A stretch of 64,000 bases of DNA, taken from the NCBI GenBank assembly GCA_016714225.1, contig JADJNS010000012.1, positions 344,381-408,380 on the forward strand. The letters run 5' to 3'. The position numbers were made by a program, and so were the translations under genes. The notes under the pieces are model-generated. The model had not been told where the DNA came from and searched no databases. It saw only the letters and a program-made list of their open reading frames with translations. The DNA comes from Archangiaceae bacterium. Its GTDB lineage: Bacteria > Myxococcota > Myxococcia > Myxococcales > Myxococcaceae. Position 1 is the first letter of the stretch. Each line of letters opens with the position of its first letter. Positions 46,588-54,702 of the stretch are shown here, one piece after another.

Positions 46588-47042
46588 AGAAGGTGCTCAC
46601 CAACGCGGTGACGGTGTTTCTGGTGATCGGCGTGGCCGCGGTGGTGGTGCTCGAGGGCATGACCGACGACGGGTTGAAGGTGGGCAGCGAAGCTCCGCCG
46701 TTCGACTTCGAGCAGCTCGACGGCACGCGGGTGGCGAGCGCGAGCCTCAAGGGCAAGGTGGTGCTGCTCGACTTCTGGGCGACGTGGTGCCCGCCGTGCC
46801 GCGAAGAGATGCCGTGGCTGGTCGACCTGGGCAGAGAGTACGGCCCCAAGGGCGTGCGCTTCGTAGCAGCGAGCCGCGACGACGAAGACGAATGGCGACC
46901 GTTGGTGAGCGAATACGCGAAGAAGCAGGTGCCGGGGCTCGAAGCGTACGCAGCAGGGGCAGACCCCTTCACGGCAGGCAAGTACCGGGTAGTGAACCCC
47001 AAACCCCAAACCCAACCCACCCGACCAAACCCCGGCCCCTGA
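46584..47042 (+). CDS. Truncated TlpA-like thioredoxin
   Basis: A 152-residue protein: one N-terminal membrane helix (AVTVFLVIGVAAVVVLEGM), then a thioredoxin start (VVLLDFWATWCPPCREEMPW) with an intact CPPC active site and VRFVAASRDDEDEWRP. After FTAGKYRV, where TlpA/ResA proteins normally continue into the strand carrying the essential cis-proline, it changes to VNPKPQTQPTRPNPGP and stops. The second half of the fold is missing and is replaced by a C/A-rich low-complexity stretch. Either a real truncation or assembly damage; a complete enzyme would act as a periplasmic disulfide reductase. GTG start overlapping the previous stop. Confidence 0.65.
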   Translation: MKKVLTNAVTVFLVIGVAAVVVLEGMTDDGLKVGSEAPPFDFEQLDGTRVASASLKGKVVLLDFWATWCPPCREEMPWLVDLGREYGPKGVRFVAASRDDEDEWRPLVSEYAKKQVPGLEAYAAGADPFTAGKYRVVNPKPQTQPTRPNPGP

Positions 47043-47083
47043 GCCTGGCCCAACCCCTGACCCATCGAACCCCTGTCCGGGAA
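46994..47083. repeat. C/A-rich low-complexity tract
   Basis: The + strand is built from irregular ACCCC/AACCC steps (GTGAACCCCAAACCCCAAAC and similar) with almost no T, unlike all DNA around it. It forms the end of the truncated thioredoxin and the gap before the convergent OmpA gene. From 47043 to 47148 nothing else is seen. Confidence 0.6.
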
Positions 47084-47148
47084 CCCTGGCCCTTGGCATG
47101 ACCCTGCCGGGCCGACGTCCGCCCGTAAAGTCTGGCCAGCCGCGGCCG

Positions 47149-48873
47149 CTACTTCTTCGGAGCGGGACCGGGAGCAGGCGCAGGCGCAGGCGCCGGCGCC
47201 GGCGCATTCGCCTTCGGCGGCGGCGCAGGCGACGGGCCCTGATTCTGCGGCTGGGCCTTCTTCTCACCCCCCGCATCGCCGTCTTCGTGCACCAGCCTGA
47301 ACTCGGTGCGGCGGTTCTTCGCGCGACCGAGCGGAGTGTCATTGGTGGCGACGGGCTTGTCGAACCCGAAGCCGGCGGTGCGCAGGCGCTTCTTGGCGAT
47401 GCCCTTGCCGATCAGATAGTTCGCCACCGCTCCGGCGCGGCGATCTGACAGGTCGAGGTTGTAGGCCCGTGCACCGCGGTTGTCGGTGTGACCTTCGATG
47501 AGCACCGGGCCGACGTCGGGGTTGTCGCGGAGCACCTTCGCGACGTCGTCGAGCAGCGGGTACGACTGCTTCTGGATGATGGCCTGGCCGGTCTCGAACA
47601 AGATGTTGCCCTTGATGCGAATGCGCTCGGACTCGAGAACGACCTCTTCTTCTTTCGGCGCGGGGCAGCCGTCGAGCTCGGCGGCGCCGAACTCGTCGGG
47701 GCACTTGTCGACGTTGTCGGGAATCTGGTCGCCGTCGCGATCGGGGCAGCCGTCGTACTCGTTGGGGCCGGGTACGTCTTTGCAGCCGTCGACGTTGTCG
47801 GGCAGGCCGTCGCCGTCGGAGTCGGGGTCGGGCTCGGGGCAGCCGTCTTCGTCTTGGTAGCCGTCTTTGTCTTCGGGAACGGTGGGGCACTGGTCGATGC
47901 GATCGGGTATGCCGTCGCCGTCGGTGTCGACCTCGGGCTCGAACTCGTAGCGCACCACGAAGGTGACCCGCAGCTCTTCGCGGCCGTAGCCGTGCGGGTA
48001 GCCCAGGCCGCGGCCGATGCTGAGCTGGCCGCTCCAGTGCTCGTTGTAGTGCGAGCGCAGGCCGAACATGATCTCGAACGGCGACTTGAGGGCGTTGGCG
48101 TTGTCGAAGGTGAAGGGCGCCTCGGCGGGGGTCGAGGCGTTGACCTCGAAGAGAAACTGGTTGCCGGTGAAGCGCGCCACGTTGGGCAGGTCGATCGCCG
48201 CGCCGCCGCCCAGGGTGAACAGCTGCCCCAGGTAGAGGTTCAGGTACTGCCCGTAGGTGGTGCGGAACTGCCAGCCCACGTTCACCAGCAGCCGCAAGAT
48301 CGAGATCTGCCGCTCGAGCGCGATGCGCGGCGCGAACACCAGGCCCCACTCACCCATCAGCGAGTACTTGTTGCCGGTGGGGAAGCGCAGCTCGGCGATG
48401 CCCGCGATGCCGATGGGGAAGTCTTTCTGGCTGAAGACGGAAAATCGTCCCAACAGCCTCAGATCTCCGAGGCCGGCGGTGTTGAGGTCGGACTGGTAGA
48501 ACCCGCGCTCGCGGAGCAGGCCGAAGTTCGAAATCTGCAGCACCGTGATCGGCAGGTCGGCCGACAGCTCGATGCGCTTGTGCAGCTGGTAGCTGCCCAT
48601 CAGGTGCACGTCCCACCGGAAGGGCACCAGATCGCCGACCTTCTGGCTGCCGACCGTGAGGCCCAGCAGGCCGACGTTCAGGTCGAGCTGCACCTCGAAG
48701 TGATATGCGCCCTTCCGCGGAGTCTCGGCTCCGTCGAGAATCATGTTCGAGCGCATGGAGGGGGTGAGCTTGAACGCGACCAGGTCGATGCCGCGCTGCT
48801 GCGGGTTCTGGGCGTGCGCCAACGCAGGCAGCAGCGCCGCGAGCCCCACCACGAGTGCAACCCCTCTTCTCAC
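47149..48873 (-). CDS. OmpA-family outer-membrane protein with TSP3 repeats
   Basis: A 574-residue exported protein (GTG start; MRRGVALVVGLAALLPALAH signal). Residues 25-320 are a beta-barrel-like region with alternating aromatic strands. Then calcium-binding thrombospondin type-3 repeats: DTDGDGIPDRIDQCP, DSDGDGLPDNVDGC and DRDGDQIPDNVDKCP. The C-terminal OmpA domain has VLIEGHTDNRGARAYNLDLS and DRRAGAVANYLIGKGI, which bind peptidoglycan. A Pro/Ala tail closes it. TATAAG about 10 bases before the GTG (reverse strand) may be a -10 of a nearly leaderless mRNA. The gap 48874-49101 to the divergent motor-like operon holds a small hairpin CGACACCGCTGTCG and no gene. Confidence 0.85.
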   Translation of the reverse strand: MRRGVALVVGLAALLPALAHAQNPQQRGIDLVAFKLTPSMRSNMILDGAETPRKGAYHFEVQLDLNVGLLGLTVGSQKVGDLVPFRWDVHLMGSYQLHKRIELSADLPITVLQISNFGLLRERGFYQSDLNTAGLGDLRLLGRFSVFSQKDFPIGIAGIAELRFPTGNKYSLMGEWGLVFAPRIALERQISILRLLVNVGWQFRTTYGQYLNLYLGQLFTLGGGAAIDLPNVARFTGNQFLFEVNASTPAEAPFTFDNANALKSPFEIMFGLRSHYNEHWSGQLSIGRGLGYPHGYGREELRVTFVVRYEFEPEVDTDGDGIPDRIDQCPTVPEDKDGYQDEDGCPEPDPDSDGDGLPDNVDGCKDVPGPNEYDGCPDRDGDQIPDNVDKCPDEFGAAELDGCPAPKEEEVVLESERIRIKGNILFETGQAIIQKQSYPLLDDVAKVLRDNPDVGPVLIEGHTDNRGARAYNLDLSDRRAGAVANYLIGKGIAKKRLRTAGFGFDKPVATNDTPLGRAKNRRTEFRLVHEDGDAGGEKKAQPQNQGPSPAPPPKANAPAPAPAPAPAPGPAPKK

Positions 48874-49101
48874 TCGACCCTGGCTTATATCCGCGCGCTC
48901 GAGGCTCAGAAAGAAACACGAGCAGGCGTTTCGCTACAGGTCTGAAGCGGTTGCGCGACCCCGGCTGACCGGATTGGAGTCTCCAGGCCGTCGATGTCGA
49001 CAGGAGAAATACGACACCGCTGTCGTGGACAGACGCACTCCACTGGTCCACGAGCCTTCCAACAATTCAGGCCCATCTGTTGCTAACCGGCGTCTCGCTC
49101 G

Positions 49102-49950
49102 ATGATCCGACTGCTCGTCATCTCGTTCGTTGCCGCCGCGATGTCGGCGTGCGTGACCGTGTATCAGCCGGTCACCACGCTGCAGCGCCCGGTGACGGTC
49201 GACCCCGGGCTGCCGAACCTCGAGGGGCTGAACCTGCTCGTGCGCTGCGTGCCGAGCGGCGACGGCGCCGATCAAGGCGAGTCGGAAGAGCTCTGCCAGA
49301 ACATGCAGCAGCTCTATTCGAACCAGGGCGCCAAGGTGGAGACCGAGGTGCCCGAAGAAGAGGGCGGCGGGGCCACCAAAGGCGGCTTCGAAGACTGGGG
49401 CGAGAAGGCGAAGCCCGACCTGGTGATCGAGCTGCGCGCGCGGCGGCTGCACTGGGAGAACAGCCCGGTGCTGTGGGCGCTCTGCTACGCCAGCCTGACG
49501 CTGGTGCCCGCCATCACCGAGGCCACCTTCGCGCAGGACGTGTCGATTCGCGACGCCGACGGCTTTCTGCTGATTCAAGACACGCTGCAGGCGCGCTTCA
49601 TTCGCTACTTCGGCCTGGGCTTCTGGGCGGTGAACGGGCTGCTCGATCTGCTCGTGCGGCCCAAGGGGCAGGGCCTGGTCGGCAACAACCACAAGACCGA
49701 CTTCTCGCGCGACTTTCACGGGCAGATGAGCCAGCTCGCCTTTCACGCCCGCATGCGCGAGCGCGTCTTGAAGAGCTTCGAGCCCGAGCCGGTGCGGCCG
49801 GTCGAGGGCCAAGAGGGTGGGCCGCCGCCGAAGGGCAAGGCGAAGAAGGGCTCGGCGCCGCCGGTCACCGCGCCGCCAGCGCCGCCGACGCCCTCGCGTG
49901 CGCCCCTCACTGCGCCGCCTCCTCCTCCGCCGTCGGGGAGCAAGCCGTGA
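49102..49950 (+). CDS. Lipoprotein, first gene of the motor-like operon
   Basis: A 282-residue protein. MIRLLVISFVAAAMSACVTV is a signal with lipobox (MSAC). The mature part has LVIELRARRLHWENSPVLWA and LTLVPAITEATFAQDVSIRD, resembling generic outer-membrane lipoproteins with one hydrophobic patch (YFGLGFWAVNGLLDLLV). The tail is a Lys-, then Pro-rich linker of the sort that may reach through peptidoglycan. It opens a run of twelve genes with overlaps or very short gaps. Confidence 0.65.
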   Translation: MIRLLVISFVAAAMSACVTVYQPVTTLQRPVTVDPGLPNLEGLNLLVRCVPSGDGADQGESEELCQNMQQLYSNQGAKVETEVPEEEGGGATKGGFEDWGEKAKPDLVIELRARRLHWENSPVLWALCYASLTLVPAITEATFAQDVSIRDADGFLLIQDTLQARFIRYFGLGFWAVNGLLDLLVRPKGQGLVGNNHKTDFSRDFHGQMSQLAFHARMRERVLKSFEPEPVRPVEGQEGGPPPKGKAKKGSAPPVTAPPAPPTPSRAPLTAPPPPPPSGSKP

Positions 49951-50576
49951 GGCGGCTGATCGCGGGGCTGTGGCTGTTCGCCGCCTGCACCAAAGACCCG
50001 TCGGCGGGCTTCGTGCAGACCAAGGCCGAGGCGCGAAACTACGACTGCCAGCGCTTGAGCCAGGCCGAGGCGCACGAGCGCTACCCGGGAGTGGTGCCCG
50101 AGGTTCCTCCCCGCGGCACGTACGGGTCGACCGACGCGCTCATCTGCAGCCGGCGGGTGCTCGACTGGGGCGACCGCGAGGGGCGCGACGAGGCGATTCT
50201 CAACAGCCTGGGCGAGCAGGTGTCAGAGCTCACCCGCCTCGCCACCTCGACCGCACCCGAGCACACCACCTGGTACGTCGACTCGTTCTACCCGCAGCCG
50301 CAGGTGGCGCAGAAGATCGCCATCGCCGCGCGGGTGGGCCTGGTCGAGCGGGGCCAGAAGGTCTCTGATCGGGTGCCGCTGCTGGGCGGGGGCGACATCG
50401 CGGTGCTGGCGCGCCTGCCTCCCGGCCAGGCGTACGACCTGGCCTGCCGGCGCTACTTCGCCGAGTCGGTGCTGGCCCGGGGTGAGGCGTTTCTGGCGCT
50501 GATGATCGTCGACGCGCGCGAGTCGCAGCTGCACGCCGGCGTCTGCCTCGACGGCGCGTGGAGGTGGCTGCTGTGA
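49947..50576 (+). CDS. Lipoprotein, second gene of the motor-like operon
   Basis: A 209-residue protein, GTG start overlapping the previous stop. RRLIAGLWLFAACTKDPS gives a lipobox (FAAC). Several cysteines (YDCQRLSQ, ALICSRRV, YDLACRRY, AGVCLDG) may form disulfides. No family recognised. Hydrophobic beta stretches near the C-terminus (GEAFLALMIVDARES) suggest a compact periplasmic domain. Confidence 0.6.
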   Translation: MRRLIAGLWLFAACTKDPSAGFVQTKAEARNYDCQRLSQAEAHERYPGVVPEVPPRGTYGSTDALICSRRVLDWGDREGRDEAILNSLGEQVSELTRLATSTAPEHTTWYVDSFYPQPQVAQKIAIAARVGLVERGQKVSDRVPLLGGGDIAVLARLPPGQAYDLACRRYFAESVLARGEAFLALMIVDARESQLHAGVCLDGAWRWLL

Positions 50577-51751
50577 GGCGCGCGCTCTGGCTGGTGCTGG
50601 TGTCGACCGCGGCGCACGCCGCCACGGTCGAGGCGCCCGACGCGTTTGCGCAAGAGGTCGAAGACGCGCGCAACGAGATCGCCGCGCAGCTGCAGCTGCA
50701 CGCCTACGATCTGCTCGACGAGCTGGTCTTCCGCTGGACGCAAGAGCCGCCCTTCGAGAACGAGTCGCCGCTGGTGCTCGCCGACGTCACCGTGCCGGTG
50801 GGCTTCGGCAGCGGGCTGCAGGCGCTGATCGAGAACCACTTCGTCTCGCTGCTGGTGAAGAACCCGCGCGCGAAGCTGCAGCTGGTGCACTGCCCGCAGT
50901 GCATGGCGATGGTGGTGCACTCGGGCGCCAAGGGCACGGTGGTGGCGCGCGGGGTCGACGAGCCCGAGACGCTGGCCAAGGCGGGCGTGGCCTCGGGCAG
51001 CCGGCACGCCCTCTTCCTCGACTTCGAGGCCGAGGGGGCGGCGCTGGTCTTGCGGGTGCGCATCACCTCGCTCGAGCCGAACCTGCCCATCGTCTACGCG
51101 CGCACGATCTCGACGACCACCGCGTCGCCGTCGCTGCTGCGCAGCGAAGACAAGCTGAAGAGCGCCGCCGAGGCGCGCAAAGAGTACCTCGACCTGCTCG
51201 AGGGCAAGGGGCTCTTGCTGGTGCCGATCAGCTTCGCGGTGCGCACCTACCAGCCGAACCCGAACGCGTTCGTGGCCACCGCTCCGCTGCTCTGGCTCAA
51301 CGTGGGCATCGAAGCGGCGCTCAGCCAGGCCCGCGCGTGGACGGCGTCGTTCTCGGCAGGCATCACCTGGGCGCCCGAGTCGCACGTCGGCTGGAGCCTC
51401 ACCGGGCGGGTGGGGCGCCTGCTCACCGGCAACACCGTGTCGCTGACTCACCCCGACGTCTACGCGTACGTGGGCGGCTCGGTGATCTCGATGTACGGCA
51501 CCGGGGCGCTGGCGTTTCGCAACAACATACCGACCCCGGAAGACCTCAAGGCTTCGACCGGCACCACGCCCAACGTCATCTTCGGCACCCTGCACTTCGG
51601 CCTGATGGCGCGGTTGAAGAACCGCATCGCGGTCTCGGCGTACATCGAGACCGCGCCGGCGCTGAACGGCTCGCCGGTGCTCGGCAACTTCATCGACCTG
51701 GGGTTCACCAAGCTGCAGACGCTCGGCTTCGAGGTGCTCTTTTGCTTCTGA
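50573..51751 (+). CDS. Exported protein, CsgG/FlgO-like fold candidate, copy 1
   Basis: A 392-residue protein with a signal (RRALWLVLVSTAAHAATV). The mature part alternates strands and helices: LADVTVPVGFGSGLQALIEN, then KLQLVHCPQCMAMVVHSGAK, LFLDFEAEGAALVLRVRITS, a layout like the small alpha/beta domains of FlgO, LpoB and CsgG that sit under outer membranes. The C-terminal 150 residues look like beta-strands of a membrane or barrel part (ASFSAGITWAPESHVGWSLT; ALNGSPVLGNFIDLGF). The CxxCM motif is repeated in the next protein, SCEACM, so the two are probably distant paralogs. GTG start overlaps the previous stop. Confidence 0.55.
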   Translation: MRRALWLVLVSTAAHAATVEAPDAFAQEVEDARNEIAAQLQLHAYDLLDELVFRWTQEPPFENESPLVLADVTVPVGFGSGLQALIENHFVSLLVKNPRAKLQLVHCPQCMAMVVHSGAKGTVVARGVDEPETLAKAGVASGSRHALFLDFEAEGAALVLRVRITSLEPNLPIVYARTISTTTASPSLLRSEDKLKSAAEARKEYLDLLEGKGLLLVPISFAVRTYQPNPNAFVATAPLLWLNVGIEAALSQARAWTASFSAGITWAPESHVGWSLTGRVGRLLTGNTVSLTHPDVYAYVGGSVISMYGTGALAFRNNIPTPEDLKASTGTTPNVIFGTLHFGLMARLKNRIAVSAYIETAPALNGSPVLGNFIDLGFTKLQTLGFEVLFCF

Positions 51752-52722
51752 GGCGCGCGCGCTGGTGGGTGGTGGCGATCGCGGCGCTGGCGCCGGCGCT
51801 GGCGCACGCGCAGCGCGAGTCGACGCGCGAGGCGCTCACCCGGCTGGAAGAGACGCTCGAGCTGCGGCTCGAAGACGGCACGGGCCTGCACCTCAAAGAC
51901 CTGACCCCGGTGATCATCGTCAGCGTGAAGCCGGCCTACGAAGAGACGAAGGCCTGGTACCCCACGCAGGCGCTCAACACCCTGGTGCGCATCTTCGGGG
52001 CGGCGAGCGTGCGGTCGTGCGAGGCGTGCATGGGGCCGCGGGTCTACGCCGACGACGGCTACCTCGAGCAGGCCACCGGCGACCTCACCGCCGCCGAGAT
52101 CACCCGGCTCGATCAGAACGCGCGCGGCAAGGCGACCCCCGCCCGCGCCGCGGTGTGGCTCGACGAGAACGGCGAGGGCATCTCGCTCAAGATCGTCGAC
52201 CTCAAGAACAGCCGCATCGTGCTGGCCGAGAACTTCGACATGAACCTGTCGGACCTGGCGCGCACGCGAAAGAACGTGTCGCTGGCGCGAGAGCTCGATC
52301 GCCGCGCGCGCGGAGACGGGCTGACCCACATCTTCGTCGACTTCGTCATCTTCCCCGGGCAGCACTTCTCGATGGAGTGGGACGAGCAGTGGGGCGACAG
52401 CAACTGCAACCTCTCGGGCTTCGTGGTCTCGATGTTCGACCCGGTGCTGGGCTTCGGCGCGTCGTATTTCCGCATCATTCCCCAGGCGCTGAACCTGATG
52501 GTCGGCGCGCAGGTGCTGGTCAGCTTCCCCAACGCGCTGCTGCAGCTGGTGCCCAACGGCGGCGGTCAGATGCTGTTCGACAACCTCTTCACCGGCGTGC
52601 TGATGGCGCGCCTGCCCATCGCCAGCTCGAACTTCGGGGTGGTGGTCTCGCTCTCTACCAACGGCCGCGTCGGCGTCGGCATCTCGCTGCTCAACTTCAC
52701 CTGGTTGCCCTTCCTGCCATGA
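51742..52722 (+). CDS. Exported protein, CsgG/FlgO-like fold candidate, copy 2
   Basis: About 326 residues, with a TTG start preceded by GAGGTG, inside the end of the previous gene. LLRRARWWVVAIAALAPALA followed by HAQ is a signal peptide. Matching points to copy 1 are a hydrophobic strand before a CxxCM (VRIFGAASVRSCEACMGPRV) and a later strand-helix (LKIVDLKNSRIVLAENFDMN). The C-terminal part is beta-rich and hydrophobic (IIPQALNLMVGAQVLVSF; NFGVVVSLSTNGRVGVGISL). Probably inserts into or lies against the outer membrane. Confidence 0.55.
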   Translation: MLLRRARWWVVAIAALAPALAHAQRESTREALTRLEETLELRLEDGTGLHLKDLTPVIIVSVKPAYEETKAWYPTQALNTLVRIFGAASVRSCEACMGPRVYADDGYLEQATGDLTAAEITRLDQNARGKATPARAAVWLDENGEGISLKIVDLKNSRIVLAENFDMNLSDLARTRKNVSLARELDRRARGDGLTHIFVDFVIFPGQHFSMEWDEQWGDSNCNLSGFVVSMFDPVLGFGASYFRIIPQALNLMVGAQVLVSFPNALLQLVPNGGGQMLFDNLFTGVLMARLPIASSNFGVVVSLSTNGRVGVGISLLNFTWLPFLP

Positions 52723-53354
52723 AACGAACCTCGCTCTTGCTGCTGCTGTCGCTGTTCGCTTCGGCCTGCGCCGCGCGCAACTACACCTACTACCTGGTCG
52801 ACCCGCCCGAGAAGAAACACCCGGCGCTGAAAGAAGAGGGCACCCTGGTGCGGCCCTTCGGCTTCGGCTCGACCACGGTGATGAAGGTCAGGTGGAACGA
52901 CGGGAACATCATCACCGAGGTCGACGTGCCGATGCTGGCGACCGGTCAGCGCATCGTGGTGGAGCACGGCCAGGGCAGCAAAGAGGTGAAGACCATACCG
53001 GCCAGCCGGCTGGTGCCGCCGCCGCCCAGCCGGGCCGACGACGCGCTGATCGAGGCGTACCGGGCGCGGGGCCTACGGGTCGACGACTCGGCGCCCGAGG
53101 TGAGCATCTCTCGCGCGCGCACGCTGATGCAGGAGGCGACCAAGGCGGGCAACTACGCGCTGGCGCTCGAGTGGTGCGAGACGGTGCTCCAGCGCTACAA
53201 GTCGCACCCCGAGTTCTTGAGGGCCAAGGCGTCGCTGCTCTTGATGATGGGCGAGCGCGACAAGGCGATCGAAGTCTACGAACAGGTCGAGGCGATCGAG
53301 AGCGACCCGACCGTGCGCAAGAAGCTCGAAGAGCTGCAGAAGCAGCAGAAGTGA
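52719..53354 (+). CDS. TPR-containing lipoprotein of the motor-like operon
   Basis: A 211-residue protein. MKRTSLLLLLSLFASACAAR is a signal with lipobox (ASAC). A beta-rich part (STTVMKVRWNDGNIITEVDV, QRIVVEHGQGSKEVKTIPAS) precedes about two TPR hairpins near the C-terminus (AGNYALALEWCETVLQRYKS; MMGERDKAIEVYEQVEAIES). TPR lipoproteins commonly stabilise large envelope assemblies. Its ATG overlaps the previous stop; the MotA-like gene follows after 16 bases. Confidence 0.68.
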   Translation: MKRTSLLLLLSLFASACAARNYTYYLVDPPEKKHPALKEEGTLVRPFGFGSTTVMKVRWNDGNIITEVDVPMLATGQRIVVEHGQGSKEVKTIPASRLVPPPPSRADDALIEAYRARGLRVDDSAPEVSISRARTLMQEATKAGNYALALEWCETVLQRYKSHPEFLRAKASLLLMMGERDKAIEVYEQVEAIESDPTVRKKLEELQKQQK

Positions 53355-53370
53355 AAAGGAACCGTTACCC

Positions 53371-54081
53371 GTGCAAATCATCGGCTTCTTCTTGCTGGCC
53401 GGCATCATCTGGCTGGGTTTTTCGCAGCAGAACCACGAGCAGGTGGTGTCTCCGTTCAACCTGCACGCGCTGATCATGGTGGTGGTGGGGTCGTCGGCGG
53501 CGGTGCTGATCAGCTCGTCGGGCACCACCGCGCTGCGCACCGTCGCATTCTTGCGTGAGCTGATTCCCGGGCTGCGCCTGTTCAGCCGCACCACCCAGGA
53601 GATGGAGGCCGAGCGCGAGCAGATCTACGCGCTGTGGCGTGAGGGCAAGAAGTCGAACGCGCTCTCGGTGGCCGAGAAGAGCCGCTTCGCGGCGGTGAAG
53701 CAGATGGTCGACCTCATCTTGAACCGCTCGCCCGAGGTCTCGAGCGCGAAGGTGTTTCTCGAGCTGCGCCACGAAGAGATCTCGCGCATGCAGCCGGCGG
53801 TTCACAACTGGGAGATGCTCAGCAAGCTGGGCCCGGCGTTCGGCATGGTCGGCACCATCACCGGCATGATTCAGCTGTTCCGCAACATGAGCGCCGACAA
53901 CCTGAACATCGGCGCGGCGATGTCGCTGGCGCTGCTGGCCACCCTGTACGGGGTGGCGTTCGGCGCGGGCATGGCGGGGCCCATCGGCCACTTCCTCAAC
54001 AACCTGCTCGACGAGCGGCTCGGCTTCTACGAGCGCTGCGAGAAGAGCGTGAACGAGCTGGTCGCTCGGGGCGCGGCTTAA
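53371..54081 (+). CDS. MotA-like stator subunit
   Basis: A 236-residue inner-membrane protein of the MotA/TolQ/ExbB superfamily. Four membrane helices can be seen: IIGFFLLAGIIWLGF, ALIMVVVGSSAAVLI, then after a large cytoplasmic loop GPAFGMVGTITGMIQLF and MSLALLATLYGVAFGAGM. The conserved MotA prolines appear in GPAFGMVGT and AGPIGHFLN. The loop (about residues 65-145) carries charged residues (LELRHEEISRMQPAVHNWEM) where MotA contacts FliG. Size, loop length and the PG-binding partner gene downstream point to MotA rather than ExbB. The start is GTG after AAAAGGAA. Confidence 0.87.
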   Translation: MQIIGFFLLAGIIWLGFSQQNHEQVVSPFNLHALIMVVVGSSAAVLISSSGTTALRTVAFLRELIPGLRLFSRTTQEMEAEREQIYALWREGKKSNALSVAEKSRFAAVKQMVDLILNRSPEVSSAKVFLELRHEEISRMQPAVHNWEMLSKLGPAFGMVGTITGMIQLFRNMSADNLNIGAAMSLALLATLYGVAFGAGMAGPIGHFLNNLLDERLGFYERCEKSVNELVARGAA

Positions 54082-54084
54082 GCC

Positions 54085-54702
54085 ATGCAGCGGCGCGCCA
54101 GAGGTCACGAAGAGAGCTGGCTGCTCTCGTACGCCGACCTGATCACCAACCTGCTCCTGTTCTTCGTGGTGCTCTTGAGCGCCGCGAACATGAACAAGGC
54201 GCGCATGCAGCAGATCGCCAAGAGCATCTCGGGGGCCGAGAGCCCCCAGTCGCTCGAGTCGATTCAGCGGGAGATCGACCAGAAGATCGCCGAGCGGCAC
54301 CTGCAAGACCTGGTGCGCACCTCGCTCGGGCTCGAGGGGCTGCAGCTGTCGCTCAACTCGGGGCTGGTGTTCGACTCGGGCAAGTCGGTGATTCGCCCCG
54401 AGACCGAGGTGACGGTGACCTCGATGCTGCAGGTGTTGTCTCCGTACTCGTCGAAGTACCAGTTCGCGGTCGAGGGCCACACCGACTCGATTCCGATGTT
54501 CGGCCCGACCACCAACTGGGAGCTGTCGAGCTCGCGCGCCATCGCGGTGCGGCAGCGGCTCGAAGAGGTGGGCATCTCGCGCGACCGCATTCGGGTCGAG
54601 GGCTACGCCGACACCAAGCCGCTGCCCGAAGAAGAGCTGAAGGGTCTTTCACCCGAAGAGCGGCTCGCCCGGCACCGCCGGGTCGTCGTGAGGATCTACT
54701 GA
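54085..54702 (+). CDS. MotB-like stator subunit with OmpA domain
   Basis: A 205-residue protein. A short basic start leads to ESWLLSYADLITNLLLFFVV, one membrane helix with the Asp of YADL in the place of the proton-carrying Asp of MotB. A helical linker (about 45-100) joins an OmpA-type peptidoglycan-binding domain: FAVEGHTDSIPMFGPTTNWE, LSSSRAIAVRQRLEEVGISR. The gliding-motor proteins AglQ and AglS of Myxococcus xanthus lack such a domain, so this is not simply that system. Three bases separate it from the MotA-like gene; its stop overlaps the next start. Confidence 0.88.
   Translation: MQRRARGHEESWLLSYADLITNLLLFFVVLLSAANMNKARMQQIAKSISGAESPQSLESIQREIDQKIAERHLQDLVRTSLGLEGLQLSLNSGLVFDSGKSVIRPETEVTVTSMLQVLSPYSSKYQFAVEGHTDSIPMFGPTTNWELSSSRAIAVRQRLEEVGISRDRIRVEGYADTKPLPEEELKGLSPEERLARHRRVVVRIY

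Noticed and set aside
53371..54702. TolQ/TolR or ExbB/ExbD pair
   Set aside because: The large cytoplasmic loop and the peptidoglycan-binding OmpA domain of the second protein fit MotA/MotB better.
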